The notes below the pieces were generated by a model, which saw nothing but the letters and a program-made list of their open reading frames with translations, was not told where the DNA came from and did no database searches. From the NCBI RefSeq assembly GCF_900103955.1, contig NZ_FNIL01000007.1, forward strand, positions 62,001 through 126,000: 64,000 nt of DNA, in the 5' to 3' direction. The translations under genes were made by a program, and so were the position numbers. The DNA is from Alkalicoccus daliensis. Its GTDB lineage: Bacteria; Bacillota; Bacilli; Bacillales; Salisediminibacteriaceae. This document shows positions 1 to 8,574 of this stretch, piece by piece. Within the stretch, counting starts at the first letter, position 1. Every line of letters begins with the position of its first letter.

Positions 1-1
1 A

Positions 2-217
2 GTGTACCGGTCTGATCAAAAATTAATTGATCTGGGAGCAAAAGCTATTTTCAGCCAGGCTTACCGCCAGGAAGTAAAAGTTTCTTACGTGGAGCTGGAT
101 GAAGCAATTGCCGAGACTGGTATTATCCAGGAAATTGATACGAAGCACAAGCAGCTTCAAATAAACGACAGCTGGATTTCTTTTTATCACATCAGCGAGA
201 TTTCTTTAAATAGATAG
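2..217 (+). CDS. YolD-like protein, 5'-truncated by the window edge
   Basis: The frame is open from the first bases to a TAG at 215-217 and probably begins upstream of the window, although a GTG at position 2 cannot be excluded. The visible 71 residues resemble the C-terminal part of YolD-like proteins: a strand containing VKVSYVELDE, then a G-x-I-x-x-I-D turn and a K-x-L-x-I-N-D segment. YolD-like genes often accompany Y-family DNA polymerases in Bacillaceae, but no polymerase gene is visible here. Ten bases separate it from the next gene, so the two are probably co-transcribed. The family call is a judgement from pattern only. Confidence 0.5.
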   Translation: MYRSDQKLIDLGAKAIFSQAYRQEVKVSYVELDEAIAETGIIQEIDTKHKQLQINDSWISFYHISEISLNR

Positions 218-227
218 AGAGGTGTCG

Positions 228-743
228 ATGATGAGTGAACGATTACTAGAAGCTGCATTCAGCCGGCAGGAGAGTGCTACATGCCCTTATTGCGGCGGAG
301 TACTCCAGCATAGATATGTGGAATACTACTGTACCTATTGTTCAATGCAGCTGCAGACCTTCGACACTCATCGTAATGGAGAACGAATTCCTCCGCCTAA
401 AGTAAGAACAGTGCTGGGAGTTCATCTTAATAAATCAACTCCTGAACTGATGAAGTTTTCTACCTTCGAACTGTTGCAGCTATTAAAACTGGCGCGGGAG
501 GAACAGGAAGAAACACATCATCTGCTTCATACTATTACAAAGCTGCAGAAGGCCACCGGAGAAGAGATTCTTCGAAGAGAAGAACAGATAAGTAACAATG
601 TATACGAAAAAATCACAAGAAAAGTGTATGCGATTGAAACACTTTTACAGCAGCGTCTGGATTTTATTCCAAGAAAAATTACTGAAGATGCTCTTTTTCG
701 TTATGAAGAAAAATTATCTGACACGAAAAAGAGATATATATAA
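228..743 (+). CDS. Zinc-ribbon protein of unknown function
   Basis: This 171-172 residue protein opens with a CPYC...CTYC pair, a typical four-cysteine zinc ribbon, in the first 40 residues. A charged, probably helical and coiled-coil-forming region follows (roughly residues 80-140, rich in E, Q, L and R). I chose the ATG at 228 (ATG at 231 is equally possible) because the AGAGAGGTG ribosome binding site lies just upstream; a GTG at 222 is too close to it. There is no signal peptide or membrane segment. A strong terminator follows at once, so it ends the transcript shared with the YolD-like gene. I do not recognise a specific family. Confidence 0.75.
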   Translation: MMSERLLEAAFSRQESATCPYCGGVLQHRYVEYYCTYCSMQLQTFDTHRNGERIPPPKVRTVLGVHLNKSTPELMKFSTFELLQLLKLAREEQEETHHLLHTITKLQKATGEEILRREEQISNNVYEKITRKVYAIETLLQQRLDFIPRKITEDALFRYEEKLSDTKKRYI

Positions 744-762
744 GCTCTCTAAAAGAGCAGCA

Positions 763-800
763 AGCCTTTACAAAAAAATCCACGTAAAGGCTTTTTTTGT
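763..800 (+). terminator. Rho-independent terminator
   Basis: A 9-bp perfect stem (AGCCTTTAC with GTAAAGGCT) with a 12-nt loop is followed by a seven-T run. It closes the zinc-ribbon gene and lies just before the end of the convergent prenyltransferase gene. Confidence 0.9.
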
Positions 801-817
801 TTTGTTTCATCAGTAGA

Positions 818-1747
818 TCAAACGAAAATTCCTAACCATATGGCAGTGAGTACAGCAAGCAGCAATAAAAGCTTTTCAAGGCGGGTTACTTTTTCAGGAT
901 CTTTGGGATCTACAAACAAACTATAAATTAAACTAATGCTTATAAAGAAAACTAATCCTCCTGCCGCCCATACTCTTTCTATTCCGAGCCAAAACGCACA
1001 AAGTCCCGTTAGCAGCAAATAAATCACAGCTGGAAAACGAGCGAAACGGATATCGAAGTGATTTACAAACCATACCACGCTTGTTCGTTTTACTGGAGAT
1101 GCTTGTCTATCCGCTTCCAGATCAGGAATGTGGTGGACCATTACCCAGGACATACAAAACAATGCGTTGATTACTGCATTCTGCAAAGCCCATTCAGGAA
1201 GGTAGCCCAGTGCGATCCAGGGACCGGCAGCACCGAGAAAGAAAAGCGAAGGGAATAAACTCAGCCATTCCCCGGCAAATGGTTTATAGCTTAAACGAAA
1301 AGGCGGGAGAGAATAAGAAACTGCTCCCCAGACACCTGCCAGAATAAGAAAAGAAATAAAATAATGAGAAAATATCGTTAACAAAAAAGCAGTGGATAAT
1401 AAAAATATTGTAAGCCACTTCCCAATGGAATATAACGTATTTACCTGCACTCTTTTTTCCTGTATTAATCTGCTGCCGCCGGAGAGAATTGCAGGGCTGA
1501 ACTGGTCTGTGCCTGAATGATAGTCCGTGAAATCATTAAATGCATGCGTTAAAACTCCATGCACAAGAAAGGAAGCAAAGATTAAGAAGAGAAATAACAG
1601 ACTCACATAAAGTGGAGAAACAGAAGTGTAGAGTAATATAGGAAGCAGAGAAGACAATACAGCTGCGGCACTCGAAGAAAGTACAGCTGCAGCCCGAAGA
1701 AGTTGTATGCCGTTTTGAAATATTTCTTTATTCACCACATTTAGCAT
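818..1747 (-). CDS. UbiA-family prenyltransferase (MenA-like)
   Basis: This 309-residue integral membrane protein has about eight hydrophobic segments. The two aspartate-rich motifs that bind prenyl diphosphate and Mg2+ are visible: NDFTDYHSGTD in the first third and DLEADRQ in the second half. Proteins of this family attach an isoprenoid chain to an aromatic ring. The closest well-known member in Bacillaceae is the menaquinone enzyme MenA, but no men genes are adjacent, so the acceptor is uncertain. I start at ATG 1747 because GAAAGGACGG lies seven bases upstream; an in-frame ATG 13 codons earlier has no ribosome binding site. It is transcribed alone, convergent with the zinc-ribbon gene. 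Confidence 0.85.
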   Translation of the reverse strand: MLNVVNKEIFQNGIQLLRAAAVLSSSAAAVLSSLLPILLYTSVSPLYVSLLFLFLIFASFLVHGVLTHAFNDFTDYHSGTDQFSPAILSGGSRLIQEKRVQVNTLYSIGKWLTIFLLSTAFLLTIFSHYFISFLILAGVWGAVSYSLPPFRLSYKPFAGEWLSLFPSLFFLGAAGPWIALGYLPEWALQNAVINALFCMSWVMVHHIPDLEADRQASPVKRTSVVWFVNHFDIRFARFPAVIYLLLTGLCAFWLGIERVWAAGGLVFFISISLIYSLFVDPKDPEKVTRLEKLLLLLAVLTAIWLGIFV

Positions 1748-1992
1748 CAGCAGCCGTCCTTTCAGGATTAAAAAGGTTAATTTCAAGCTCGGACTGATAT
1801 TCAGCGTTTAATTTTCAAGTAAGTAAGGTAGAAGAATAAAGAAGGTTTGCCATGTGTATCAGTAAAATCAACTGTCGGAAAACATATAAAAAGTCAGGTA
1901 TTTGGAATGACCAGTTTAAATGCTCATTCATTTCCCGGTTTTTTTGATTTTATGGTGAATCAGAAAATTTAATAAAAGGAGCTGACTATACA

Positions 1993-2454
1993 ATGGCTGT
2001 TCAAATTGGAGAAGAAGCACCAGACTTTAAGCTTCCTTCCACGAATCGTCAGGATATTGCACTTTCAGATTATCGTGGAAAGAAAAACGTATTAATCGCT
2101 TTTTTTCCTATTGCCTTTACTCCCGGCTGAATCAAAGAATTAACCTCTTGGAAAGAGGAACACGATAGATTGCAGGAGCATGATGTGGAAGTTCTGGGTA
2201 TAAGTGTAGATCATATTTATGCACAAAACGTATTTGAGACAACACTTGGTACACTCCCTTACCCTTTATTATCTGATTGGCGCAGAAAAGCGGTGAAAAG
2301 TTTTGGCGTCTTTGAAGAAGAAGATGGAATTGCAAAGCGCTCCTGCTTTCTCATTAATAAAGAAGGTAAACTTGTTTATAAGAATGAGGCATTCAAGGCA
2401 GATGATTCCGAGCACTACAAAGAACTGTTAACAGCATGTGATCAATTAAAATAA
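1993..2454 (+). CDS. AhpE-like peroxiredoxin with in-frame TGA at the catalytic Cys (putative selenoprotein)
   Basis: From the ATG at 1993 (AAAGGAG 9 nt upstream), 153 codons run to a TAA at 2452-2454, broken once by TGA at 2128-2130, codon 46. The protein fits the AhpE-like peroxiredoxins throughout: GEEAPDFKLP near the N-terminus, FFPIAFTPG immediately before the TGA, LGIS, YPLLSDW and the GVFEEEDGIAKRS segment. In peroxiredoxins the motif PxxxTxxC carries the peroxidatic cysteine, and the TGA occupies exactly that C position, giving PIAFTPG-Sec. Cys118 and Cys149 are the only cysteines. The sequence after the TGA stays in frame and family-like for 108 codons, unlike a decaying pseudogene. 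A SECIS-like hairpin follows at 2144-2158. Expected role: reduction of hydroperoxides in the cytoplasm. A nonsense mutation is the alternative. Confidence 0.85.
2144..2158 (+). promoter_or_regulatory. Putative bacterial SECIS element for the peroxiredoxin
   Basis: CCTCTT and AAGAGG form a perfect 6-bp stem closed by the three-base loop GGA. Nineteen bases separate the TGA from the loop. Bacterial SECIS elements are described as small stem-loops just downstream of UGA, with a short apical loop that has a G in its first two positions and lies about 16-37 nt from the UGA; this one fits. The OsmC gene at 58085-58558 has a hairpin with the same loop. Confidence 0.75.
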
Positions 2455-2467
2455 AGGTTCTTGTAAA

Positions 2468-2500
2468 AAACCCTTCAGTTTAAAACTGAAGGGTTTTTTT
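2468..2500 (+). terminator. Rho-independent terminator of the peroxiredoxin gene
   Basis: AACCCTTCAGTTT pairs with AAACTGAAGGGTT across a minimal loop and is followed by a T run. A strong terminator directly after the TAA at 2454 supports the full-length reading of the gene through the TGA. Confidence 0.92.
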
Positions 2501-2524
2501 GCCAAAAATAAAAAGAAGGAATTT

Positions 2525-2713
2525 TTATTCGCTTTCGTAGCCGATAAGCTCTGCCTGTGGATCTTCTGTTTCTTCTTTTAACTTCTCTTTAATAAAGGAT
2601 TCATCATTAAATTTATCATCTGGAATTTCTGTGAAGATTACACCGGGAACCGGCTCCTCTGTCGTTAACCCGTCTACTTTTTTACTCGCTTTATAATCAA
2701 TCTTTATTCTCAT
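2525..2713 (-). CDS. Small acidic protein of unknown function
   Basis: This 62-residue protein starts MRIKIDYKASKK. I chose the ATG at 2713 because GGAGGGGATCACA precedes it. It is acidic, especially in the second half (EKLKEETEDPQAE), and lacks cysteines, a signal peptide and membrane segments. It is convergent with the peroxiredoxin gene and shares the terminator region. I do not recognise a family. Confidence 0.65.
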   Translation of the reverse strand: MRIKIDYKASKKVDGLTTEEPVPGVIFTEIPDDKFNDESFIKEKLKEETEDPQAELIGYESE

Positions 2714-3012
2714 TGTGATCCCCTCCAACATATATAAATATAACCAGTATTGTACTTATTTCCTTTATTCACAGCAGCCAAACATACTTTGCAGAGAACT
2801 TGAACCGACAGGTAATTTTCTTCTGAAGATATTAAGAAATTTTATCCCTTGTATCAGGCTGCAGATAACATTATCTCCGAGTGGATAATGTTTTTTAAGA
2901 AACGTTTACATACAGAAGGAAGCACAACATAAGAAGATTGCAGCGTCCGCTGTACTATGGGATAGTAAAATATAAGATAATTGCTGATGACAGGTAGAAA
3001 GGGGTGGAGAAA

Positions 3013-4470
3013 ATGGATTGGTCTTTTGTGTTGAGCTGGACGATAAATGGTATTATCCTCTTGAACATTTTGCTTGCAATCGTAGTGATATTTATTGAAA
3101 GGCGGGATGCAGGAGCAACCTGGGCGTGGCTGCTTATTCTGTTTTTCCTTCCGATATTAGGATTTATCATTTATTTATTTTTAGGAAGACAGCTGAAAAG
3201 TGATAATTTTTACAATCTTAGTATAGATGAGCAGTTTTATCAGTCCAAGCAGGTGCAGGAACAGCTGACACGGGTAAACGAGACTGGATCACGGATGGAA
3301 GAAATTATTGCACCAAAATATGATCAGTTAATGGAAATGAATCTGCGCTCCTCTAAATCTCTTCTCAGCATCAATAATAAAAGTCTGGTCCTTCATGATG
3401 GGGAAGAGAAATTCAGAATGCTGCTTGAAGATATCTATAAAGCAAAGGAAGAAGTAAATATTCAATATTACATTATACAAAAGGATGCACTGGGAAAAAG
3501 ATTGCTGGATGCGCTTATCAACCGCGCGAAGGCAGGGGTAAAAGTAAGAATTCTATATGATGCAGTAGGATCTAAAAGTTTAAAGCTGCGGGATTTTAAA
3601 GAACTGGAAGCACATAAAGGAGAAGTTTCCGTATTTTTTCCAAGCCTGCTTGGTGTTATTAACTTCCGCCTGAATAATAGAAATCACCGCAAAGTAGGAA
3701 TCATCGATGGGAAAATTGCGTATGTAGGAGGGTTTAATGTAGGAAATGAATATCTGGGCCTGGATAAAAAGTTCGGATATTGGCGCGATACACACCTGAG
3801 GCTGGAAGGAGACGTAGTTCATCATCTTCAGGATCGTTTTATTCTGGATTGGAGCTATGCAAGAGGAGACGAAAAAAACCTGGATGAAGCTTTCTGCTTT
3901 GCAAGGCATAAAGTAACAGAGGAAGCACCAATGCAGATTGTTACCAGCGGTCCGAATTCCAATACGGAGCATTTGAAAAATATGCTGATGAAGATGATTA
4001 TGTCGGCCGAGCGGGATGTTTATATTCAGACACCTTATTTCATACCGGATAAAAGCTTCATGGATGCCTGCCGGATGGCGCTGCTTTCCGGTGTCAATCT
4101 TCACATAATGATACCAGGGAAACCGGATCATCCTTTTGTCATGTGGGCTTCCTGGTCCTTTCTGGGGCAGCTTCTCCGCTATGGTGCGGATGTGTATTTA
4201 TATGATGGGGGATTTCTCCATGCAAAAACGTTAATGGTGGATCATGAAATAGCGACAATCGGCACAACAAATCTGGATGCAAGAAGTTTCCGGCTGAACT
4301 TTGAAATAAATGCACTTGCTTATGATAAAAAAATTGCCGCAGAGCTCGGCAGGCTGTTTGAACAGGATGCAGCCTGCTGCCGCAGACTGACAAAAGAAGA
4401 ATATGAGAAGCGCGGCTGGACTGTAAAAGTCCGGGAAGGCGTTTCCAGCCTGCTGAGCCCGATTTTATAA
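3013..4470 (+). CDS. cls: Cardiolipin synthase
   Basis: This 485-residue membrane enzyme condenses two phosphatidylglycerol molecules into cardiolipin and glycerol. Two N-terminal membrane helices are followed by two phospholipase-D catalytic motifs: H-R-K-V-G-I-I-D starting near residue 225, with downstream GGFNVGNEY, and H-A-K-T-L-M-V-D near residue 403, with GTTNLDARS. Both HKD sets are intact and the length is normal for bacterial Cls. The start is ATG 3013, with AGAAAGGGG about eight bases upstream; the in-frame GTG at 3004 overlaps that site. It is a single-gene unit. Cardiolipin synthesis often supports salt adaptation in halophilic Bacillaceae; that link is general knowledge, not visible here. 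Confidence 0.95.
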   Translation: MDWSFVLSWTINGIILLNILLAIVVIFIERRDAGATWAWLLILFFLPILGFIIYLFLGRQLKSDNFYNLSIDEQFYQSKQVQEQLTRVNETGSRMEEIIAPKYDQLMEMNLRSSKSLLSINNKSLVLHDGEEKFRMLLEDIYKAKEEVNIQYYIIQKDALGKRLLDALINRAKAGVKVRILYDAVGSKSLKLRDFKELEAHKGEVSVFFPSLLGVINFRLNNRNHRKVGIIDGKIAYVGGFNVGNEYLGLDKKFGYWRDTHLRLEGDVVHHLQDRFILDWSYARGDEKNLDEAFCFARHKVTEEAPMQIVTSGPNSNTEHLKNMLMKMIMSAERDVYIQTPYFIPDKSFMDACRMALLSGVNLHIMIPGKPDHPFVMWASWSFLGQLLRYGADVYLYDGGFLHAKTLMVDHEIATIGTTNLDARSFRLNFEINALAYDKKIAAELGRLFEQDAACCRRLTKEEYEKRGWTVKVREGVSSLLSPIL

Positions 4471-4484
4471 AAAATAAAAAGAAA

Positions 4485-4519
4485 AAAGACAGCTTGCTTT
4501 TGCACAGAAGCTGTCTTTT
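4485..4519. terminator. Bidirectional terminator between cls and the convergent membrane gene
   Basis: AAAAGACAGCTT and AAGCTGTCTTTT form a stem flanked by A-rich and T-rich sides, so it can end transcription from both directions. Confidence 0.85.
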
Positions 4520-5240
4520 ACCAGTCTAAAAAGAACTTCAGGAGCAGAGTAATGCCCGAATAGGTAAAGGCGGAAATTACAAATGTAGGCAGGTGAGCGG
4601 AATCTTCAGAAGGGAGTTCGTTTTTAATTACGTTAAACATAATTGCTCCGGAAATAAAAGAAAATACAATAGCCAGCACCACCGAAGAGTGCGGAACAAA
4701 GGTAGCAACGGCCCAACCGATGAAAATTCCTGCAGCAAGCACATAGCGGCCGTATAAAAGATACCTTTCGCTGTTCTCTCTATACATATCATGAGCGACG
4801 GTCATAAAATGCAGACCTACTGCCGTTCCATAAAACACGAGCTGTTCAATGTCCTGATCTGCTGCAAACATAATATAGGAAATTAACGTATTATACATAA
4901 AGAAAAGCACAATCTGTACAAAGAAAAAACGGTCTTTTATCGTTGCGTTTTTCTGATGGCGGTGTCTTTCTGCGATTTTTGTCAGCGTATAAAACACTAC
5001 GATTCCAATTAATCCAAAAAAATAAAGTTCCGATTCCATAGCAAGTTCAAAGGCAGTTTCTCCAAAATCTTCCTGCTCATGATGCAGGGAAGGCAGAATA
5101 TAAACAAAGATATAGGAAACGGCAATTCCACCGGCAAGCGACATCCATTGGATTTTATCGAGAGAGGAGCTGGAAATTATTTTATTTGCAAATACCTGAA
5201 TGGTCAGGAAGATCATTACAACAATAAAAGCATCCATCAA
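4518..5240 (-). CDS. Multi-pass membrane protein of unknown function
   Basis: This 240-residue protein has seven or eight hydrophobic segments spread over its whole length. The second segment ends YIFVYILPSLHHEQE, recalling the H-x-L-P edge of ZIP-type metal transporter helices, but the rest does not let me assign that family. An acidic external-looking loop (HEQEDFGETAFELAMESE) separates helices 2 and 3. The start is the ATG pair at 5240/5237, preceded by AGGAGGAGACATTG on the minus strand. It stands alone between a convergent cls and a terminator. Confidence 0.7.
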   Translation of the reverse strand: MMDAFIVVMIFLTIQVFANKIISSSSLDKIQWMSLAGGIAVSYIFVYILPSLHHEQEDFGETAFELAMESELYFFGLIGIVVFYTLTKIAERHRHQKNATIKDRFFFVQIVLFFMYNTLISYIMFAADQDIEQLVFYGTAVGLHFMTVAHDMYRENSERYLLYGRYVLAAGIFIGWAVATFVPHSSVVLAIVFSFISGAIMFNVIKNELPSEDSAHLPTFVISAFTYSGITLLLKFFLDW

Positions 5241-5359
5241 TGTCTCCTCCTTTTAAAGCAAAGCATTTTAAAACTTTATCATGAGTCACTGTGTTTTTCA
5301 AAAAGAGAGCTTTTCATTTAACTGGCATTACTGACTGCATAGTAAAGTTAAAAACAAGC

Positions 5360-5387
5360 TAAAAAAGATGGGAAGCTGCTTCCCATC
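5360..5387 (-). terminator. Rho-independent terminator
   Basis: Read on the minus strand, GATGGGAAGC pairs with GCTTCCCATC and is followed by six Ts. It ends the large membrane gene whose stop is at 5395. Confidence 0.88.
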
Positions 5388-5394
5388 AAAGTGT

Positions 5395-6690
5395 TTATTC
5401 CTTCTTTTCCTCCTGCTTTTTCACCTGCTCTTTTCTGATTCGCTGCCGATAACCATACGTACCATTTAATACAGTTTCTTCATCCTCAAGACCGGCACCT
5501 AAGGCACCAATGCAAGTAGCAAGAGAAGAAACAAGCCAGGCTAATGACAGGTAATACATCGGACCTACATCTCTTCCTATTCCGCTGTCTGATTCCAGCA
5601 TAGCTGGAGGAATAAACAAGAAAACAGCAATAAAAAAGCAGAGAAGGAGAACGATATAATAACATATAACTCCAACACTTATCGTCAGGAGGGTGGAAGC
5701 GTTATGCAGCCTGGTTAAGTGCATTTTTTTGTAGTCTTTTGGTTTCGGTTCCCAAAGCCCGTGTGAAATAATCAGCCACGCAGTCATTGCTGATAGAGCT
5801 ACAAGCATTAATGCTAAAGACCGATACCACGTATAAGCATCGCCAAGCTGCCATAAAGTTGGAAAAATCAAAGCGTAAGCCCCGGTAGTAAAAGCAAGAG
5901 CCACTACACTTTTAAATGTAGTTATAATCTTCCAGGGGTGATTAGCACGAACCATCCCTGTAGCAACACGCATATAACCATTCAGCTTTGGACGGGCAAC
6001 ATACATAATTTCCTTATCATTTTCTTTGTCATTTGAGCTCATCCTGTAAATTGGGGCAAGTCGTTTGAAAACACCTCTTTTTACTAATTCTCGTGAACCA
6101 ATTTTATTTATATTTGTGCCGCTCCGATGGCCAATTTCTTTTATTCTTTCCTGTTCTTTATCACGATCTTCCTCAGAGGTGCCGTGATGGAGTTCGCTTA
6201 CCAGCTGTAAAACTGCTTCGCGCACTCTTCGAACGAGCGGGGCTGCTCCGAGCGAAGGGAGGGAAATCTGTCCCATCGCCCGGCTCTCATCAACTTCCGC
6301 AACCAGAAAGTTTCCTTTTTTAAAAAGGGGAAGATCTGTAATAGAAATAGTGTAATCCCAGTTGTGTGATTCTTTTATTTTTTCTGCCTGCTGAAATATC
6401 TCTGAAGCATCTTCTTTTACGCCGATAAAAGGATCTACTTCGACTTCCACATCCCATGTGTATTTATCATCTACGTAATATGTAAGCAGCTCTGCAAGTT
6501 CTGAAGAAAGTCTGTCTGAGAGGTCAGAAGCTGCTTCCGGTGCAGGGACTAGTCCAAGTGTAAGAGAAGGTGAGGAGTCATCGCTCGAATGACTATCCGG
6601 CATCGATTCCTGTTCATTTTCTTTTGCTTCTTGTTCTGTTTTGGTTTCTTCATATTCACTCAATGTGCTCACCTCTATCTTAAACTGCAT
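5395..6690 (-). CDS. Large membrane protein with acidic cytosolic half, unknown function
   Basis: The protein has 431 residues. The first about 250 residues are soluble and acidic, with an E/S/D-rich low-complexity start (residues 10-50) and a folded region with YTWDVEVEVDPF and YTISITDLPLF segments. Four membrane helices follow between about residues 265 and 400, with a basic, charged C-tail (RIRKEQVKKQEEKKE). Similar architecture occurs in uncharacterised Bacillota proteins that are sometimes misannotated as folate dehydrogenases; nothing here suggests such an enzyme. It is transcribed alone and has its own terminator. Confidence 0.7.
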   Translation of the reverse strand: MQFKIEVSTLSEYEETKTEQEAKENEQESMPDSHSSDDSSPSLTLGLVPAPEAASDLSDRLSSELAELLTYYVDDKYTWDVEVEVDPFIGVKEDASEIFQQAEKIKESHNWDYTISITDLPLFKKGNFLVAEVDESRAMGQISLPSLGAAPLVRRVREAVLQLVSELHHGTSEEDRDKEQERIKEIGHRSGTNINKIGSRELVKRGVFKRLAPIYRMSSNDKENDKEIMYVARPKLNGYMRVATGMVRANHPWKIITTFKSVVALAFTTGAYALIFPTLWQLGDAYTWYRSLALMLVALSAMTAWLIISHGLWEPKPKDYKKMHLTRLHNASTLLTISVGVICYYIVLLLCFFIAVFLFIPPAMLESDSGIGRDVGPMYYLSLAWLVSSLATCIGALGAGLEDEETVLNGTYGYRQRIRKEQVKKQEEKKE

Positions 6691-6853
6691 TTAATAGGTT
6701 ATTTATAAAAGATATACCCTCTTGAAAGGCTTTACATGCGTATTTTATTGAAATGTATAATGGTAAATTTCTTAAAAAAAGAGGAATAGGGTTAAGGTAT
6801 ATTGAAACAAAGATAAGAGAATAAAGCAAATTCAAACGAAAGAAAGGAAAATA

Positions 6854-7798
6854 ATGATGAACCCCTTAGAGAAAATGCTGGAAAGCCAGCCGGTAATTAT
6901 TTTAGATGGAGCATTAGCAACAGAATTGGAAAAGCAAGGGTGTGATTTAAACGATGATCTGTGGTCTGCGAAAGTTTTAGCGCAGGAGCCTGAAAAAATT
7001 AAGCAGGTGCATAGGAATTATTTTAACGCAGGGGCAGATTGTGCTATTACGGCAAGTTATCAGGCTTCTATGGAAGGTTTTTTAAAGAAAGGGTACAGCT
7101 TATCGGAGGCATCAAATCTTATCCGGAAATCAGTAGTGCTTGCAGCAGAAGCGAGAGATGAATTTTGGTCCGGCAAAGACAACAGATTGGACCGGTCAAA
7201 GCCGATTATTGCCGGTTCCGCAGGACCATACGGAGCTTATTTAGCTGATGGTTCAGAATATAAAGGGAACTATGGAGTATCCAAAGAGGAATTAAAAAAT
7301 TTTCATCGGCCAAGAGTCGAATTGTTAGTAGAAGCCGGAGCTGACATTCTGGCACTGGAAACAGTACCCTCGCTGCTGGAAGTGCAGGCTTTTGTAGAAG
7401 TACTGCATGAATTTCCCGGGAAATATGCATGGATTTCTTTCAGCGCGAAAGATGGAAAACATATCAATGAGGGAACCGGTATCGGGGAATGTGCTGCTTG
7501 GCTGGATTCATTCGAGCAAGTAGCTGCGGTTGGAGTGAATTGCACTCCGCTCCAATATGTGAGCAGTTTAATTAAAGAAATTAAACCTCACACAGACAAA
7601 CCTGTGATTGTTTATCCGAATTCAGGAGAAATTTACAATGCAGCAGAAAATAAATGGGAAGGAGCTTCCTTACAGGAGAATTTTAATTCCCAAGCTAAAA
7701 TATGGTACGAACAAGGGGCACAACTTATAGGAGGATGCTGCCGGACTGGTCCGGAAGAGATAAAAGACTTAGCTGCCTGGGGAAGGAAGAAGGAGTAA
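6854..7798 (+). CDS. mmuM: Homocysteine S-methyltransferase (MmuM-like)
   Basis: This 314-residue enzyme transfers a methyl group, usually from S-methylmethionine, to homocysteine to make methionine; some members also act on selenocysteine. The N-terminal IILDGALATELEKQG, the GVNCTP cysteine and the C-terminal IGGCCRTGP motif supply the three zinc-binding cysteines typical of the family. The start is one of two adjacent ATGs at 6854/6857, behind AGAAAGGAAA. The downstream MOSC gene starts two bases after its stop, so the pair is translationally linked. No SAM riboswitch is visible upstream. Confidence 0.9.
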   Translation: MMNPLEKMLESQPVIILDGALATELEKQGCDLNDDLWSAKVLAQEPEKIKQVHRNYFNAGADCAITASYQASMEGFLKKGYSLSEASNLIRKSVVLAAEARDEFWSGKDNRLDRSKPIIAGSAGPYGAYLADGSEYKGNYGVSKEELKNFHRPRVELLVEAGADILALETVPSLLEVQAFVEVLHEFPGKYAWISFSAKDGKHINEGTGIGECAAWLDSFEQVAAVGVNCTPLQYVSSLIKEIKPHTDKPVIVYPNSGEIYNAAENKWEGASLQENFNSQAKIWYEQGAQLIGGCCRTGPEEIKDLAAWGRKKE

Positions 7799-7800
7799 AT

Positions 7801-8535
7801 ATGTACATTGGAAAAGCGCAGCAAATAATAAGATATCCTGTAAAGTCCATGCGTGGGCAGCAGGTGAAAAAAATAGAAATGATGCCATACGGATTATATG
7901 GAGATCGGAGCCATGTATTAATAGATAAAACAAGATCTGATAAATTTTTGACAATTACGCAATATCCTGCTCTGTTAAAGTATACTGCCGAATTTGATGG
8001 GCCAGACGATAAAAATCAGTTTCCACCTTTACGGATTACTTCACCCCAGGGAGAAATACTGCAGTGGGAAAGTAATACTTTGAGAGAAAAAATAGAAACT
8101 GCATCGAAAAGAGAAGTTGCGTTTGAAGCATATTCACCAGAGTATGTACCGTTTGGAGCAATTGAAGAAGAAAATATTTTAATTGTGACAGAGGCTTCTC
8201 TAAAGAAATTAGAAAAGATATATGGAAGAGGAGAGATAGCCGCAGCACGCTTTCGGCCCAATCTTATTCTATCTTTAAATGATGAAGAGCCTTTTACTGA
8301 AGAAAGATGGATCGGAAAGACATTATCCATAGGAACAGAAGTAAAACTAAAAGTGAAAAGAACCTGTGACCGCTGTATGATTATCACAGTAGATCCGGAT
8401 ACGGCAGAATCCGATCCTGCTCTGTTAAAAACGGTGGTGAAAGAGCGGCAGAATCAGTTTGGTATATATTGTGCAGTAGAAACCAGCGGGACAATTCATC
8501 AAAATGATGAAGTTTATCTGTTGGAAGAGAAATAG
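7801..8535 (+). CDS. MOSC-domain protein
   Basis: This 244-residue protein starts at ATG 7801, with GAAGGAG at the end of mmuM as its ribosome binding site. It has an N-terminal MOSC-N beta-barrel-like region (YPVKSMRGQ, YGLYGDRSHVLID) and a MOSC domain with RFRPNLILS and the cysteines of CDRCMIITVDP, the usual cofactor-sulfur site. Family members bind or move molybdenum-cofactor sulfur, or act as YcbX/YiiM-like reductases of N-hydroxylated compounds. The tight coupling to mmuM suggests a sulfur-related role, but the substrate is unknown. Confidence 0.85.
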   Translation: MYIGKAQQIIRYPVKSMRGQQVKKIEMMPYGLYGDRSHVLIDKTRSDKFLTITQYPALLKYTAEFDGPDDKNQFPPLRITSPQGEILQWESNTLREKIETASKREVAFEAYSPEYVPFGAIEEENILIVTEASLKKLEKIYGRGEIAAARFRPNLILSLNDEEPFTEERWIGKTLSIGTEVKLKVKRTCDRCMIITVDPDTAESDPALLKTVVKERQNQFGIYCAVETSGTIHQNDEVYLLEEK

Positions 8536-8574
8536 ATTTTAACACTCTGAAAAGAATGCTTTTTTAAGCAGGAA

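Noticed and set aside
2170-2454. Reading the peroxiredoxin as a pseudogene with a separate C-terminal ORF
   Set aside because: The downstream ORF has no ribosome binding site or sensible start and lacks the active site. The TGA falls on the catalytic Cys codon, a SECIS-like hairpin follows, and no other damage is present.
3580-4131. Long antisense frame within cls
   Set aside because: It lies fully opposite a gene with intact catalytic motifs, has cysteine/histidine-rich shadow composition and no start signal.
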